Source: Ruminococcus sp. (lineage in GTDB: Bacteria; Bacillota_A; Clostridia; Oscillospirales; Ruminococcaceae). From it: 24,097 nucleotides of DNA. The stretch spans positions 1 through 24,097 of the forward strand of contig NZ_JAIKXF010000100.1 in the NCBI RefSeq assembly GCF_024684275.1. The letters are read 5' to 3'. The notes under the pieces were generated by a model that saw nothing but the letters and a program-made list of their open reading frames with translations, had not been told where the DNA came from and ran no database searches. The stretch's first letter is position 1, and every line of letters starts with the position of its first letter. Made by a program: the position numbers and the translations under genes. Below, piece by piece: positions 7,156 to 14,533 of the stretch.

Positions 7156-7722
7156 TCACTCAGTAATACCTATCTCGGCAAGCTTAACGCGAAGCTTTTC
7201 CATAGCCCTCGTGCACCTCGACCTCACAGACGAAGCCGTCATTGATACGTTTGCGGCTATTTCATCTGATCTACGGTTATAATAGTATTTTTGTATAAGG
7301 ATAGTTGCGTCGGGCTCGCCAAGCTCACGTATCTTGCAAAGAAGCAGTCGGCGGAGTTCCGAACCTTCAGCATGAGCCTCAACACTTATATCCGAGGCAA
7401 GCCTCTCCATATCCTCATCATCTGTGCTCGCAATATGCTTCTGTGCAGCAGTAAGGCTTCGGAATCTGCCGATAGCCGAACGCTTTGCAACAGTACCTAT
7501 GAGAGCCTTTATATCGCCCTCAAGAAGCCTGTCATCGTCCAGCTTTATAAATATATCGGCAAAAACGTCGCTGAAGCATTCCTCTATATCCTCACGGGTG
7601 CCGCATACTCTGAGCTTATTGAAAATGATAGAATAGACATATCTGCCGTATTCCTGCATGAGCGCCCTGTGACAGTCTGTCACCGATCTTTGATAAAGCG
7701 CTTTAAGCTCGCTGCTTGTCAT
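7156..7722 (-). CDS. ECF-type RNA polymerase sigma factor
   Basis: A 188-residue protein, the usual ECF length. Region 2 includes ALMQEYGRYVYSIIFNKL and the acidic helix IEECFSDVFADIFIKL. Region 4 is DATILIQKYYYNRRSDEIAANVS followed by the DNA-reading helix ASSVRSRCTRAMEKLRVKL. AGGGGG precedes the ATG at a good distance. It would direct RNA polymerase to a small regulon. The stop codon overlaps the first possible start of the membrane gene behind it, so the two are translationally coupled, the normal arrangement for a sigma factor and its inhibitor. The promoter upstream looks like a housekeeping one; no self-recognised ECF promoter is evident. The target genes cannot be named from this window, though surface polysaccharide or cellulosome genes are attractive. 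Confidence 0.85.
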   Translation of the reverse strand: MTSSELKALYQRSVTDCHRALMQEYGRYVYSIIFNKLRVCGTREDIEECFSDVFADIFIKLDDDRLLEGDIKALIGTVAKRSAIGRFRSLTAAQKHIASTDDEDMERLASDISVEAHAEGSELRRLLLCKIRELGEPDATILIQKYYYNRRSDEIAANVSMTASSVRSRCTRAMEKLRVKLAEIGITE

Positions 7723-7829
7723 GTTCGTTCCCCCTTTGGTTTATATGATAAGATCGACCTTTCATAAACAACATTCGCATCAGAATGCAAAAGTGCTGCA
7801 AGATCTGATATAATTTTTTCATTTACCTT

Positions 7830-7858
7830 ATAATATCATAAAAGTCTTGGAATAGCAA
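7830..7858 (-). promoter_or_regulatory. Promoter of the sigma/anti-sigma operon
   Basis: On the minus strand, TTGCTA (7853-7858) and TATTAT (7830-7835) are 17 bp apart. The transcript would start about 100 bases before the sigma start codon. Confidence 0.6.
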
Positions 7859-7897
7859 GCTGAGCGGCATTTCTCCCCTGTTCTGCAATACTTTTAC

Positions 7898-7933
7898 ACA
7901 AAAAAGTAAAAACGGCTGATAATTCAGCCGTTT
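7898..7933 (-). terminator. Terminator of the CAP-dockerin gene
   Basis: AAACGGCTGA (7910-7919) pairs with TCAGCCGTTT (7924-7933) around TAAT. Read on the minus strand it is followed by TTACTTTTTTG. It lies 73 bases past the stop codon. Confidence 0.85.
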
Positions 7934-8006
7934 CTACCATGAACACACTTTCTTATATTTCCTTTTCAATCGTGACCTTTTTTAATGCAGCCGATATGAA
8001 TATTCA

Positions 8007-8843
8007 TCAGCTGTTTGCCATTTGAACGATATATTCGTCCATTGTGAGCGGTACTGACTTTATTCTGCCGAGAATGTACTTTCTGAGTACGATCACATCA
8101 GCAGATGTTACAGAACCGTCTTTAAGAATATCGGCACTTTCAAGCTGAAGATCATTTAGCCTTACCTTACCTGCCAGATACTTATTTATAGTAATGAGGT
8201 CAAATGAATTGATCTCTTCATCACCATTGATGTCGCCTGTATCTACAGGAACAGTCTTATATCTCTCAGGGATATACTCGCCTGCGAGGACGCCGCTCTG
8301 AGCAGAATCATAGGCTACAAAAAGCTGACACCAGTAATACTTATACTGAGTATTCTCATCAAATCCGCCGCCAACACCGATATGTGTATAATTTGGGTTC
8401 ATTATGGCAGCCCAGTGCCCGGGAGAGTTTCTCCACTGATCAAAGGTCTGTTCCGCAGTCGGGAAGCCGCCTGCTAGGTTCTCACCCACAACAGAATATG
8501 GTATAAGGCTGTCATCTATGATAGTTGCAAAGATATTATCATCATCATCAGGCTTGCCGTCCCATCTCGGGCGCCAGTGGCTGAACTTGGTCATAGATTC
8601 TCTTGCCCGCTCACGCGCCTTATCATTAAGGTACGGAACAGCTACCATAGGCTCAAGCCCTTCCTCTGCTCTTGCTTCATTAACAAGAACTATGAGTCTG
8701 TCGGAAACTTCCTTTATCTCTTCATCTGAAAGCTGTTTTGCGGCATGAGTTCTGCCCGGGAAACTGAGCAAGGAACAACATACCATAACTGCTGTCATCA
8801 GCACCGCTGTCAGTTCGCACCAAAATTTCTTAACATTACTCAT
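8007..8843 (-). CDS. Secreted CAP (SCP/PR1-like) protein with C-terminal dockerin
   Basis: A 278-residue protein. The signal peptide is about 1-34, with THA-A at the likely cut. A CAP domain covers about 45-180: LVNEAR, KFSHW (His89), VGENLAGG (Glu121), SPGHWAAIMNPNYTHIGVG (His143), and YYWCQLFVAY. These fit the bacterial CAP cavity residues. A dockerin follows at about 203-262, first loop DINGDEEINSFD and second DILKDGSVTSAD. The second loop has Leu where Asn/Asp usually binds calcium, so it may bind metal weakly. The dockerin would attach the protein to a scaffoldin cohesin at the cell surface. CAP proteins have no agreed enzymatic role; they are linked to lipid binding and surface interactions. 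GGGGG lies seven bases before the ATG and is part of an inverted repeat (8850-8917). The gene is monocistronic. Confidence 0.9.
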   Translation of the reverse strand: MSNVKKFWCELTAVLMTAVMVCCSLLSFPGRTHAAKQLSDEEIKEVSDRLIVLVNEARAEEGLEPMVAVPYLNDKARERARESMTKFSHWRPRWDGKPDDDDNIFATIIDDSLIPYSVVGENLAGGFPTAEQTFDQWRNSPGHWAAIMNPNYTHIGVGGGFDENTQYKYYWCQLFVAYDSAQSGVLAGEYIPERYKTVPVDTGDINGDEEINSFDLITINKYLAGKVRLNDLQLESADILKDGSVTSADVIVLRKYILGRIKSVPLTMDEYIVQMANS

Positions 8844-8849
8844 ACCTGC

Positions 8850-8917
8850 ACCCCCTTTAAATAAGATTTCTTCTGTAATTATATTTTAGCACAAGTAAAT
8901 ATAATTTTAAAGGGGGT
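8850..8917 (-). promoter_or_regulatory. RBS-sequestering inverted repeat in the CAP leader
   Basis: On the transcript, ACCCCCTTTAAA (from 8917-8906) is the perfect 12-base complement of TTTAAAGGGGGT (8861-8850), and the latter contains the Shine-Dalgarno sequence. Between them, ATTATATTT and AAATATAAT form a further 9-bp hairpin. Folding would hide the ribosome binding site. A possible -10 (TATAAT) lies upstream at 8971-8976, with no good -35. A second TATAAT falls inside the structure and, if used, would remove the anti-RBS arm. Confidence 0.6.
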
Positions 8918-8949
8918 TTAGTTCAAATTGGCAGATTTCACAATGAGAT

Positions 8950-8987
8950 TCTACGTTTTGTACAATAAAAATTATACCATTCGTAGA
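8950..8987 (-). promoter_or_regulatory. Candidate -10 box flanked by an inverted repeat
   Basis: TATAAT on the minus strand (8971-8976) lies between TCTACG (8950-8955) and CGTAGA (8982-8987). There is no consensus -35. It may be an activator-dependent promoter of the CAP gene, with the repeat as a binding site. Confidence 0.35.
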
Positions 8988-9060
8988 TTCAGTCTTTGCT
9001 TATCCGAAATATAATTAAGACTTTTGACTATATAGTGTTAATCTTTGTAAATGTTCGCAA

Positions 9061-9504
9061 TTACTTTGCAATTATATCAGCGATCTGTCCGTAATACTTA
9101 TCGGTTGCCAGGATATTTATCTTGAGATATTCCTCGATGAGGTCGCAGACATCATCTTTTTTTATGATAGCATTTGTGAGAACGTCAACGTGTCCCTCGG
9201 GCTCAAGGAACATCTTGCAGGCAAAGTTTGCAGGATCAGCGTTGAAGTCATTTACTAACTTGTAAAGGTCGGGACCGCCCTGCGTGAATGTTGCGATACC
9301 TGTGAGAGCAAGGCTGAGAGCTCCGTTTTCCTCATTGTAATGGATAATAACGTAAGGGGTAACGCCCTCATAGTTCGGGAGCTGTGTACGGAATCTTATC
9401 ATATTTCCGTCGTTCTGATTAAGATCGTAAGATATTCCGCGCTTGTCAAGTATTTCGCGGAAAGCAGCAATTGCCTTGTTTGTGATTTCAATATTTTTTT
9501 CCAT
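9061..9504 (-). CDS. YbjN-like small protein
   Basis: A 147-residue protein. The ATG at 9504 is used because GGAGG lies eight bases before it; a TTG further up would overlap that site. The sequence (ISYDLNQNDGNMIRFRTQLPNYEGVTPYVIIHYNEENGALSLALTGIA, then a KLVNDFNADPANFACKMFLEPEGHVDV strand pair and a final acidic helix) has the alternating strand-helix pattern of the YbjN / secretion-chaperone-like fold. There is no signal peptide, so it is cytoplasmic. Such proteins are thought to bind other proteins, but no partner can be named here. It is monocistronic from a good promoter, and no clear terminator hairpin follows before the CAP gene leader. Confidence 0.65.
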   Translation of the reverse strand: MEKNIEITNKAIAAFREILDKRGISYDLNQNDGNMIRFRTQLPNYEGVTPYVIIHYNEENGALSLALTGIATFTQGGPDLYKLVNDFNADPANFACKMFLEPEGHVDVLTNAIIKKDDVCDLIEEYLKINILATDKYYGQIADIIAK

Positions 9505-9550
9505 GATTATTTCCTCCAATCAGGCATTTTTGTTTAAAATGCTATAATTC

Positions 9551-9579
9551 ATTATACCACATAAGTTAATAAATAGCAA
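9551..9579 (-). promoter_or_regulatory. Promoter of the YbjN-like gene
   Basis: TTGCTA (9574-9579) and TATAAT (9551-9556) on the minus strand are 17 bp apart. A plus-strand TATAAT at 9543-9548 abuts it, forming the palindrome TATAATTCATTATA, so divergent initiation is possible. Confidence 0.75.
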
Positions 9580-9616
9580 CAATCGCGGCAAAAAAAGTGG
9601 TGCAAATATTTATCTC

Positions 9617-9810
9617 AGCTCGAAAACGGCGGCTAAGCTCCGCACTTACAGCATATGTCAATAATGGCTTGAAACGGAAAAAGCGCCCGAAGGGGAGCCC
9701 GCTCCGGCGAAACGCAGGTTACATTTACGAGACTGTAATTTCAGGCTCGGTAACCATATTTTTCCGCTAAGAGAAGGCGACTGAATCGGACGCTTTGACC
9801 TTTAGGGTGG
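9617..9810 (+). ncRNA. Candidate structured non-coding RNA
   Basis: There is no credible ORF, but pairing is dense. CGGAAAAA (9675-9682) pairs with TTTTTCCG (9759-9766) and closes a domain. Inside are GCG/CGC (9683-9685, 9713-9715), CCC-GAA-GGG (9686-9694) or the alternative GGAG-CCCG-CTCC (9694-9705), and GGTTAC (9717-9722) with GTAACC (9750-9755), which caps CGAG-A-CTG / CAG-G-CTCG (9728-9749). Before it is GCGG/CCGC (9629-9643), and after it AAGGCG with CGCTTT (9774-9796), which needs a G-U pair on the plus strand. Unpaired parts are purine-rich on the plus strand (GAAAC, GCGAAAC, AAGAGAAGG), so plus is favoured. I do not recognise the family. It is GC-rich relative to its AT-rich flanks. 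Ends are approximate. Confidence 0.5.
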
Positions 9811-9925
9811 TTTATATGAAAAATGAAGATGTCTTGAACACTATTTTTCTGCTTTTTCTTCTTCCATGTTTGTATTATAGAACATGGATATGTGCATTTT
9901 GTGATAGAAAGCTGAATTAAAGAAA
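9811..9925. other. Spacer after the structured RNA
   Basis: CCATGTT (9864-9870) and AACATGG (9881-9887) form an inverted repeat around TATTATA, possibly a control site or promoter on either strand. There is no gene. If the structured RNA is read on plus, its first good terminator would be the shared hairpin at 9926-9954. Confidence 0.35.
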
Positions 9926-9954
9926 AAAACCTCACGGATAAATCGTGAGGTTTT
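9926..9954. terminator. Bidirectional terminator of the ABC/lipoprotein operon
   Basis: AAAACCTCACG (9926-9936) pairs with CGTGAGGTTTT (9944-9954) around a 7-base loop. On the minus strand it is followed by a run of seven T's (stem T's included). It sits seven bases beyond the lipoprotein stop codon. Confidence 0.9.
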
Positions 9955-9960
9955 GATGTT

Positions 9961-10698
9961 TTATTTTTCCATACCCGATACCGTAAAGCTTACTTCGACA
10001 TTTTTCCACTGTGCAAAGTCATCTCTGCTGACTATCTGTGCAGAGAAGCCGCCGTCGTTTATATCGCTCGGCGAGTTAGTATCACCGTTATTGAACAGAG
10101 CTCCCTCAGCGCATTTTGCGTCAGAAGGAAGACTGTCGTCGCTTACCCACTCGTTGAAGATATTGGCGCGCACCGAACCGCTTTCCGTGTTGGTGTAGCA
10201 CTTTTTCGTGAGAGCAACGTCCTTTCCGTCGACCTTTATGCCCTTGACCGTGATGACTGCATCAGGCATGGTCTTTTCTGCGTCGTCGATTATGACAGCC
10301 GCAAAGCCCAATCCCTTTACGGTAAATTCGCCGTTTATATCGCCTGTGGTATCGTATCTGAAGCCGTTGGTATCGGCGGTAACGCTTACGGTATAGTCGC
10401 CGTTGCCCTTGATATGGGCGATACCTGCGTCATATGAAAGCTGATTGTTCTTGTTCTCGTCCTTGTCGCCGAGGTACTGCACGTTGAAGCCCTCGTCTGC
10501 GATAGCAAGGTAAGCGTCACCCGATACAGCGTCCACTGCGTCCTTTGCGTCAACGCCCTCAACAGACTCCGAGACCGCCTCTGATGCCGCCTCGGGAGCG
10601 TTTTTAGTGATGCTTTTTTTGTCCTTTGAGCTGCACGCAGCTGCTGTACCGAGCATTGCGAAAGCTGCCGCAGCCGCCGTTATTTTCCTGATATTCAT
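9961..10698 (-). CDS. Lipoprotein of unknown function, beta-rich
   Basis: A 245-residue protein. The signal peptide ends in GTAAAC, with Cys22 as the lipid site. An Ala/Glu-rich spacer (about 33-60) leads to a single beta-rich domain (YLAIADEGFNVQYLGD, AHIKGNGDYTVSVTAD, GFAAVIIDDAEK, DAVITVKGIKVDGKDVAL, a final VEVSFTVSGM). The strand pattern resembles carbohydrate-binding or other beta-sandwich modules in ruminococcal surface proteins, but no family is recognised with confidence. It starts 21 bases after the ABC exporter gene, with AGGGG before the ATG, and is the last gene of that operon. It could be an accessory or immunity-type lipoprotein for the exporter, or a surface binding protein that happens to be co-transcribed. 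Confidence 0.65.
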   Translation of the reverse strand: MNIRKITAAAAAFAMLGTAAACSSKDKKSITKNAPEAASEAVSESVEGVDAKDAVDAVSGDAYLAIADEGFNVQYLGDKDENKNNQLSYDAGIAHIKGNGDYTVSVTADTNGFRYDTTGDINGEFTVKGLGFAAVIIDDAEKTMPDAVITVKGIKVDGKDVALTKKCYTNTESGSVRANIFNEWVSDDSLPSDAKCAEGALFNNGDTNSPSDINDGGFSAQIVSRDDFAQWKNVEVSFTVSGMEK

Positions 10699-10719
10699 GT
10701 TTTTCCCCTTCGTATACCA

Positions 10720-12609
10720 TTACGACAGCTCAAACATTCCTGTGTAGAGCTGATAGTATTTACCGTTCTGAGCAATGAGCTCATTGTGATTGCCGCGCTC
10801 GATTATCCTGCCGTGCTCAAGCACCATGATAGCATGAGAATTGCGTACTGTGGACAGTCTGTGAGCGATAACGAATACCGTTCTGCCCTCCATAAGAGAG
10901 TCCATACCCTTTTCGATAAGAGCCTCTGTACGGGTATCGATAGAGCTTGTTGCCTCGTCAAGAATGAGCACGGGCGGATCTGCGACTGCCGCTCTTGCAA
11001 TAGCAAGGAGCTGTCTCTGTCCCTGCGAGAGATTTGCACCGTCGGCGGTGAGCATGGTGTCATAGCCGTTTTCAAGGTGCTTTATGAAGCTGTCTGCGTT
11101 AGCCAGCTTAGCTGCTACATAGACCTCCTCGTCTGTGGCATCCAGCTTACCGTAGCGGATATTCTCCATAACAGTGCCTGTAAACAGGTGGGTATCCTGC
11201 AATACTATGGACTGTGAACGGCGCAGGTCGTCCTTCTTTATCTTGTTGATGTTGATGCCGTCGTAGCGTATCTTGCCCTCGGGAACATCGTAGAATCGGT
11301 TGATAAGGTTGATGATAGTGGTCTTTCCCGCACCGGTAGAGCCTACAAAGGCTATCTTCTGTCCCGGCTTTGCATAGAGGGAAATGCCGTTGAGAACGGT
11401 CTTGTTCGGCTCATAGCCGAATACAACGTCGTCAAACTCCACATTGCCGCGGACTTCCTTATAGGTAACAGTGCCGTCAGCCTTGTGAGGGTGTCTCCAA
11501 GCCCAGTGACCTGTGCGCTTGTCGGTCTCCTTGATAGTACCGTCGGGAGATATTTCAGCATTTACAAGAGTTACATAGCCCTCGTCAGCCTCGGGCTCCT
11601 CGTCGATGACCTTGAAGATACGCTCTGCACCTGCAAGAGCAGTGAGAACTGAGTTGAACTGCTGAGAAACAGTTGTTATGGGGTGAGAGAATGAACGTGT
11701 GAATTGCAGATAGGATACCACAGTACCTATCGTCATGCCGCCTATGCCCTTTACTGCCATTATACCGCCTGCGATAGCTGTAGCGGCATAGTGGATATAG
11801 GACAGATTGTTCATTATTGGCATAAGGATATTTGCAAAGGTGTTGGCATGAGTAGCCGCCTTGCAGAGCTCCTCGTTGAGAGCTGCAAATTCCTCGTTTG
11901 CCTTTTCCTCGTGACAAAAGACCTTAACGACCTTCTGTCCGTCTATCATTTCCTCGATGTAGCCGTTTACGCCGCCAAGAGCTCTCTGCTGAGCGATGAA
12001 GCCCTTGCCGCTCCTTGAGCCCACAAAGCCTATGACTCTGATTATGATGAACAGCATGACTACTACAAGGATAGTAAGTCTCCAGCTGTAGATGAGCATG
12101 GCGGTAAATACGCCGATTATGGTTATAGCAGAGCTTATGAACTGTGAGATACTGTTGCTGAGCATTTCGCGGATAGCGTCGGTATCATTGGTATAAAGGC
12201 TCATGAGCTCGCCGTGAGTGTGCTTGTCAAAGAAGCGTATAGGGAGCATTTCCATTTTGCAGAAAAGGTCATTTCTTATACGCATGAGGGTAGTGGTGGA
12301 TATTTTCATCATAAGGCGCATATACAGGAACGATGACAGCGCACCGCAGGCGTATATGATGACCATTGTCACAAGTATGCCGATGAACTTTCCGTACTTC
12401 CAGTCCCCTGTTTTAAGGGCGTCCTCGATGTTGTCGATTATGGGCTTGAGCAGGTAATTTCCTGCGATGCCTGCTCCTGAGCTGATAAGTATAGCTATGA
12501 CCACAAATACGAACTGTACCCTGAAACCGTGCATATAGCTGAAAATACGTTTAAGCGTACCGAAGGTATTTTCGGGCTTTGCCATTGGTCTTTGATTCCT
12601 CGGAGGCAT
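10720..12609 (-). CDS. ABC exporter half, catalytically complete (BmrD/TM288-like)
   Basis: A 629-residue fused membrane and ATPase protein. Six membrane helices lie within about 30-320, and an insert of about 45 residues (345-388) joins them to the nucleotide-binding domain. Walker A is GSTGAGKTT (423-431), the Q-loop is VLQDTHLF, and the signature LSQGQRQ (527-533) has the Q-for-G form known in this half of heterodimeric exporters. Walker B is VLILDEATS with catalytic Glu552, and the switch is AHR with His583. It complements the degenerate partner upstream: the ATG shares one base with that gene's TAA (TAATG), so translation is coupled. The pair should export drugs, lipids or peptides through the inner membrane. 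The substrate is unknown, and peptide-protease domains are absent. Confidence 0.92.
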   Translation of the reverse strand: MPPRNQRPMAKPENTFGTLKRIFSYMHGFRVQFVFVVIAILISSGAGIAGNYLLKPIIDNIEDALKTGDWKYGKFIGILVTMVIIYACGALSSFLYMRLMMKISTTTLMRIRNDLFCKMEMLPIRFFDKHTHGELMSLYTNDTDAIREMLSNSISQFISSAITIIGVFTAMLIYSWRLTILVVVMLFIIIRVIGFVGSRSGKGFIAQQRALGGVNGYIEEMIDGQKVVKVFCHEEKANEEFAALNEELCKAATHANTFANILMPIMNNLSYIHYAATAIAGGIMAVKGIGGMTIGTVVSYLQFTRSFSHPITTVSQQFNSVLTALAGAERIFKVIDEEPEADEGYVTLVNAEISPDGTIKETDKRTGHWAWRHPHKADGTVTYKEVRGNVEFDDVVFGYEPNKTVLNGISLYAKPGQKIAFVGSTGAGKTTIINLINRFYDVPEGKIRYDGININKIKKDDLRRSQSIVLQDTHLFTGTVMENIRYGKLDATDEEVYVAAKLANADSFIKHLENGYDTMLTADGANLSQGQRQLLAIARAAVADPPVLILDEATSSIDTRTEALIEKGMDSLMEGRTVFVIAHRLSTVRNSHAIMVLEHGRIIERGNHNELIAQNGKYYQLYTGMFELS

Positions 12610-14342
12610 TATTCATCAGCTCCTTTCTGCTGTGATTCATATACCTCGCGGTATATCTCACTTTTCTGCATGAGCTCGTCATGGGTGCCCACATCTGTTA
12701 TCCTGCCGCCGTCCATTACGATAATGCGGTCTGCGTCCATAACAGAGGAAATACGCTGAGCGATGATAATTGTGGTTGTATCGGCAAGATTCTCGCGGAA
12801 AGCCTTGCGGATACTGCTGTCTGTAGCTGTATCAACGGCGCTGGTCGAGTCGTCGAGAATGATTATCTTAGGCTTTTTCAGAAGTGCTCTTGCGATACAG
12901 AGTCTCTGCTTCTGACCGCCCGAAACATTTACGCCGCCCTGACCTAAGTCAGTGTCATAGCCGTCAGGGAAGCTCATGATAAAATCATGAGCACAGGCTG
13001 ATCTACAAGCCTTGATTATCTCCTCGTCAGTCGCGTTTTCATCGCCCCAGCGAAGATTATCCCTGATAGTGCCTGAAAAGAGCACATTCTTCTGAAGTAC
13101 CATAGCTACCTGGTCTCGGAGAGTTTTCAGCGGATAGCTCTTTACGTCACGTCCGCCTACCAGCACTCTGCCTGCTGTTGCATCGTAAAGACGAGGTATA
13201 AGCTGCACCAGCGAGGTCTTTGACGAGCCTGTACCGCCGATGATACCGATAGTTTCGCCTGATTCTATACTGAGATTTATGCTGTCGAGGGCAAGATTCT
13301 TCATATCATTATAGTAGCTGAAGCTTACGTCCTCGAATATGATAGAGCCGTCATTTGCGGATACCTCGGAATCCTCATTATCCTTTATGGCAGGCTCTTC
13401 AATGAGCACCTCATGGATACGCTGTATGGAAGCTCTCGAAACCACGAACATGATAAAGAGCATCGAAAGCATCATGAGTGACATGAGTATCTGTATAACA
13501 TAGGTGATGAAGCTTGAAAGCTGACCTGTGGCAATATCGCCGTCTACAGCCATATTTCCTCCGAAATAGAGGATAGCCGCAATACTGATGTACATTACAA
13601 GCTGCATGATCGGCATACCCATGATGACCAGCTTTTCAGCAGCAAACTGAGCCTTGCGGACTGCCTCGGTATTTTCCTCGAAGTGCTTCTTCTCGTATTC
13701 CTCACGGGCAAAAGCCTTTACTACGCGGATACCCACGAGTTTTTCCTGTACCTTGCCGTTCATTGCATCATACTGCCTGAGCATTTTCTCAAAACGCGGG
13801 TGCGCCTTTGAGATGATAAAAAGTATTGATGCGCCAAGAATAGGTATTGCAAACAGGAACACTATCGAAAGCCTTGCGTTCTGCTTTACCGCCATAATAG
13901 TGGCACATACCAGCATTATGGGTGAGCGGAAAGCCATTCGTATGAACATCATGAATGCATTCTGTATATTCGTAACGTCTGTTGTAAGTCTTGTTGTCAG
14001 TGAAGCCGTTGAGAACTTATCCACATTTGCAAAGGAAAAGTCCTGCACCTTGCGGAAAAGTGCGCTTCTGAGATTCTTCGCAAAGCCCATAGCCGCAACT
14101 GCACTGAATCGTGCCGCAAGAGCTCCGAAGCAAAGGGAAAACACGGACATAAGCACCATAAGTCCGCCCATTTTTGCAACATAGCCGATATCTCCCTTTT
14201 TAATACCGTTGTCGATTATCAGAGCCATTACCGCAGGTATAAGGACCTCCATAGCGACCTCTCCGATAATAGTCACAGGACATAGTATAGCCTGTTTCTT
14301 GTACTTTCCGACGTGCGACAAAACTGTTTTGTACATCGGCAT
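12609..14342 (-). CDS. ABC exporter half with degenerate ATPase site (BmrC/TM287-like)
   Basis: A 577-residue fused half-transporter with six helices within about 20-305. Walker A is GGTGSSKTS (369-377), and the signature VSGGQKQ (473-479) is intact. Walker B reads IIILDDSTS, so the catalytic Glu is Asp498, and the switch motif is AQR with Gln529 in place of His. Both changes mark the non-hydrolysing site of asymmetric type IV exporters. The intact signature completes the active site of its partner in the heterodimer. It is the first gene of a three-gene operon starting from a perfect consensus promoter about 37 bases upstream, with GAAAGGGG before the ATG. Confidence 0.92.
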   Translation of the reverse strand: MPMYKTVLSHVGKYKKQAILCPVTIIGEVAMEVLIPAVMALIIDNGIKKGDIGYVAKMGGLMVLMSVFSLCFGALAARFSAVAAMGFAKNLRSALFRKVQDFSFANVDKFSTASLTTRLTTDVTNIQNAFMMFIRMAFRSPIMLVCATIMAVKQNARLSIVFLFAIPILGASILFIISKAHPRFEKMLRQYDAMNGKVQEKLVGIRVVKAFAREEYEKKHFEENTEAVRKAQFAAEKLVIMGMPIMQLVMYISIAAILYFGGNMAVDGDIATGQLSSFITYVIQILMSLMMLSMLFIMFVVSRASIQRIHEVLIEEPAIKDNEDSEVSANDGSIIFEDVSFSYYNDMKNLALDSINLSIESGETIGIIGGTGSSKTSLVQLIPRLYDATAGRVLVGGRDVKSYPLKTLRDQVAMVLQKNVLFSGTIRDNLRWGDENATDEEIIKACRSACAHDFIMSFPDGYDTDLGQGGVNVSGGQKQRLCIARALLKKPKIIILDDSTSAVDTATDSSIRKAFRENLADTTTIIIAQRISSVMDADRIIVMDGGRITDVGTHDELMQKSEIYREVYESQQKGADE

Positions 14343-14378
14343 TACCCCTTTCTTTCATTTAAAAATAGCCTAATCCTA

Positions 14379-14407
14379 ATTATATCATTTCTGCCCTGCC
14401 GTGTCAA
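14379..14407 (-). promoter_or_regulatory. Perfect consensus promoter of the ABC operon
   Basis: On the minus strand TTGACA (14402-14407), a 17-bp spacer and TATAAT (14379-14384) match the sigma-A consensus at all 12 bases. Constitutive strong expression, or tight repression, is expected. No obvious operator overlaps it. Confidence 0.9.
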
Positions 14408-14485
14408 ATAAGAAGGCAGCGAAAATCGCGCTGTTTACGCCGATTTTTTTGGTCGTTTTTCACTCTGTAAAAGCCGGGCTGCGAC

Positions 14486-14514
14486 TTGACATTCCTCCCA
14501 TACTATAGTAAAAT
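14486..14514 (+). promoter_or_regulatory. Promoter of the first CPBP gene
   Basis: TTGACA (14486-14491), 17 bp and TAAAAT (14509-14514). The leader is only about 13 bases, just enough for the GGAGGTG ribosome binding site. Confidence 0.85.
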
Positions 14515-14533
14515 TAGTCTTGGAGGTGTTCAA

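Noticed and set aside
6672..7166. 164-codon plus-strand ORF rich in Val and Ser
   Set aside because: It is the antisense shadow of the Thr-rich linker and membrane helix of the anti-sigma gene.
9617..9810. Identification as a lysine or glycine riboswitch
   Set aside because: GAAGGGGAGC superficially resembles parts of both, but the remaining conserved blocks and a downstream target gene are missing.
9797..9812. T-box (AGGGTGG) specifier element
   Set aside because: The rest of the T-box sequence and a tRNA synthetase or amino acid gene are absent.
9741..9935. Short minus-strand ORF in the structured RNA region
   Set aside because: It has no ribosome binding site, low-complexity lysine runs, and overlaps base-paired segments.
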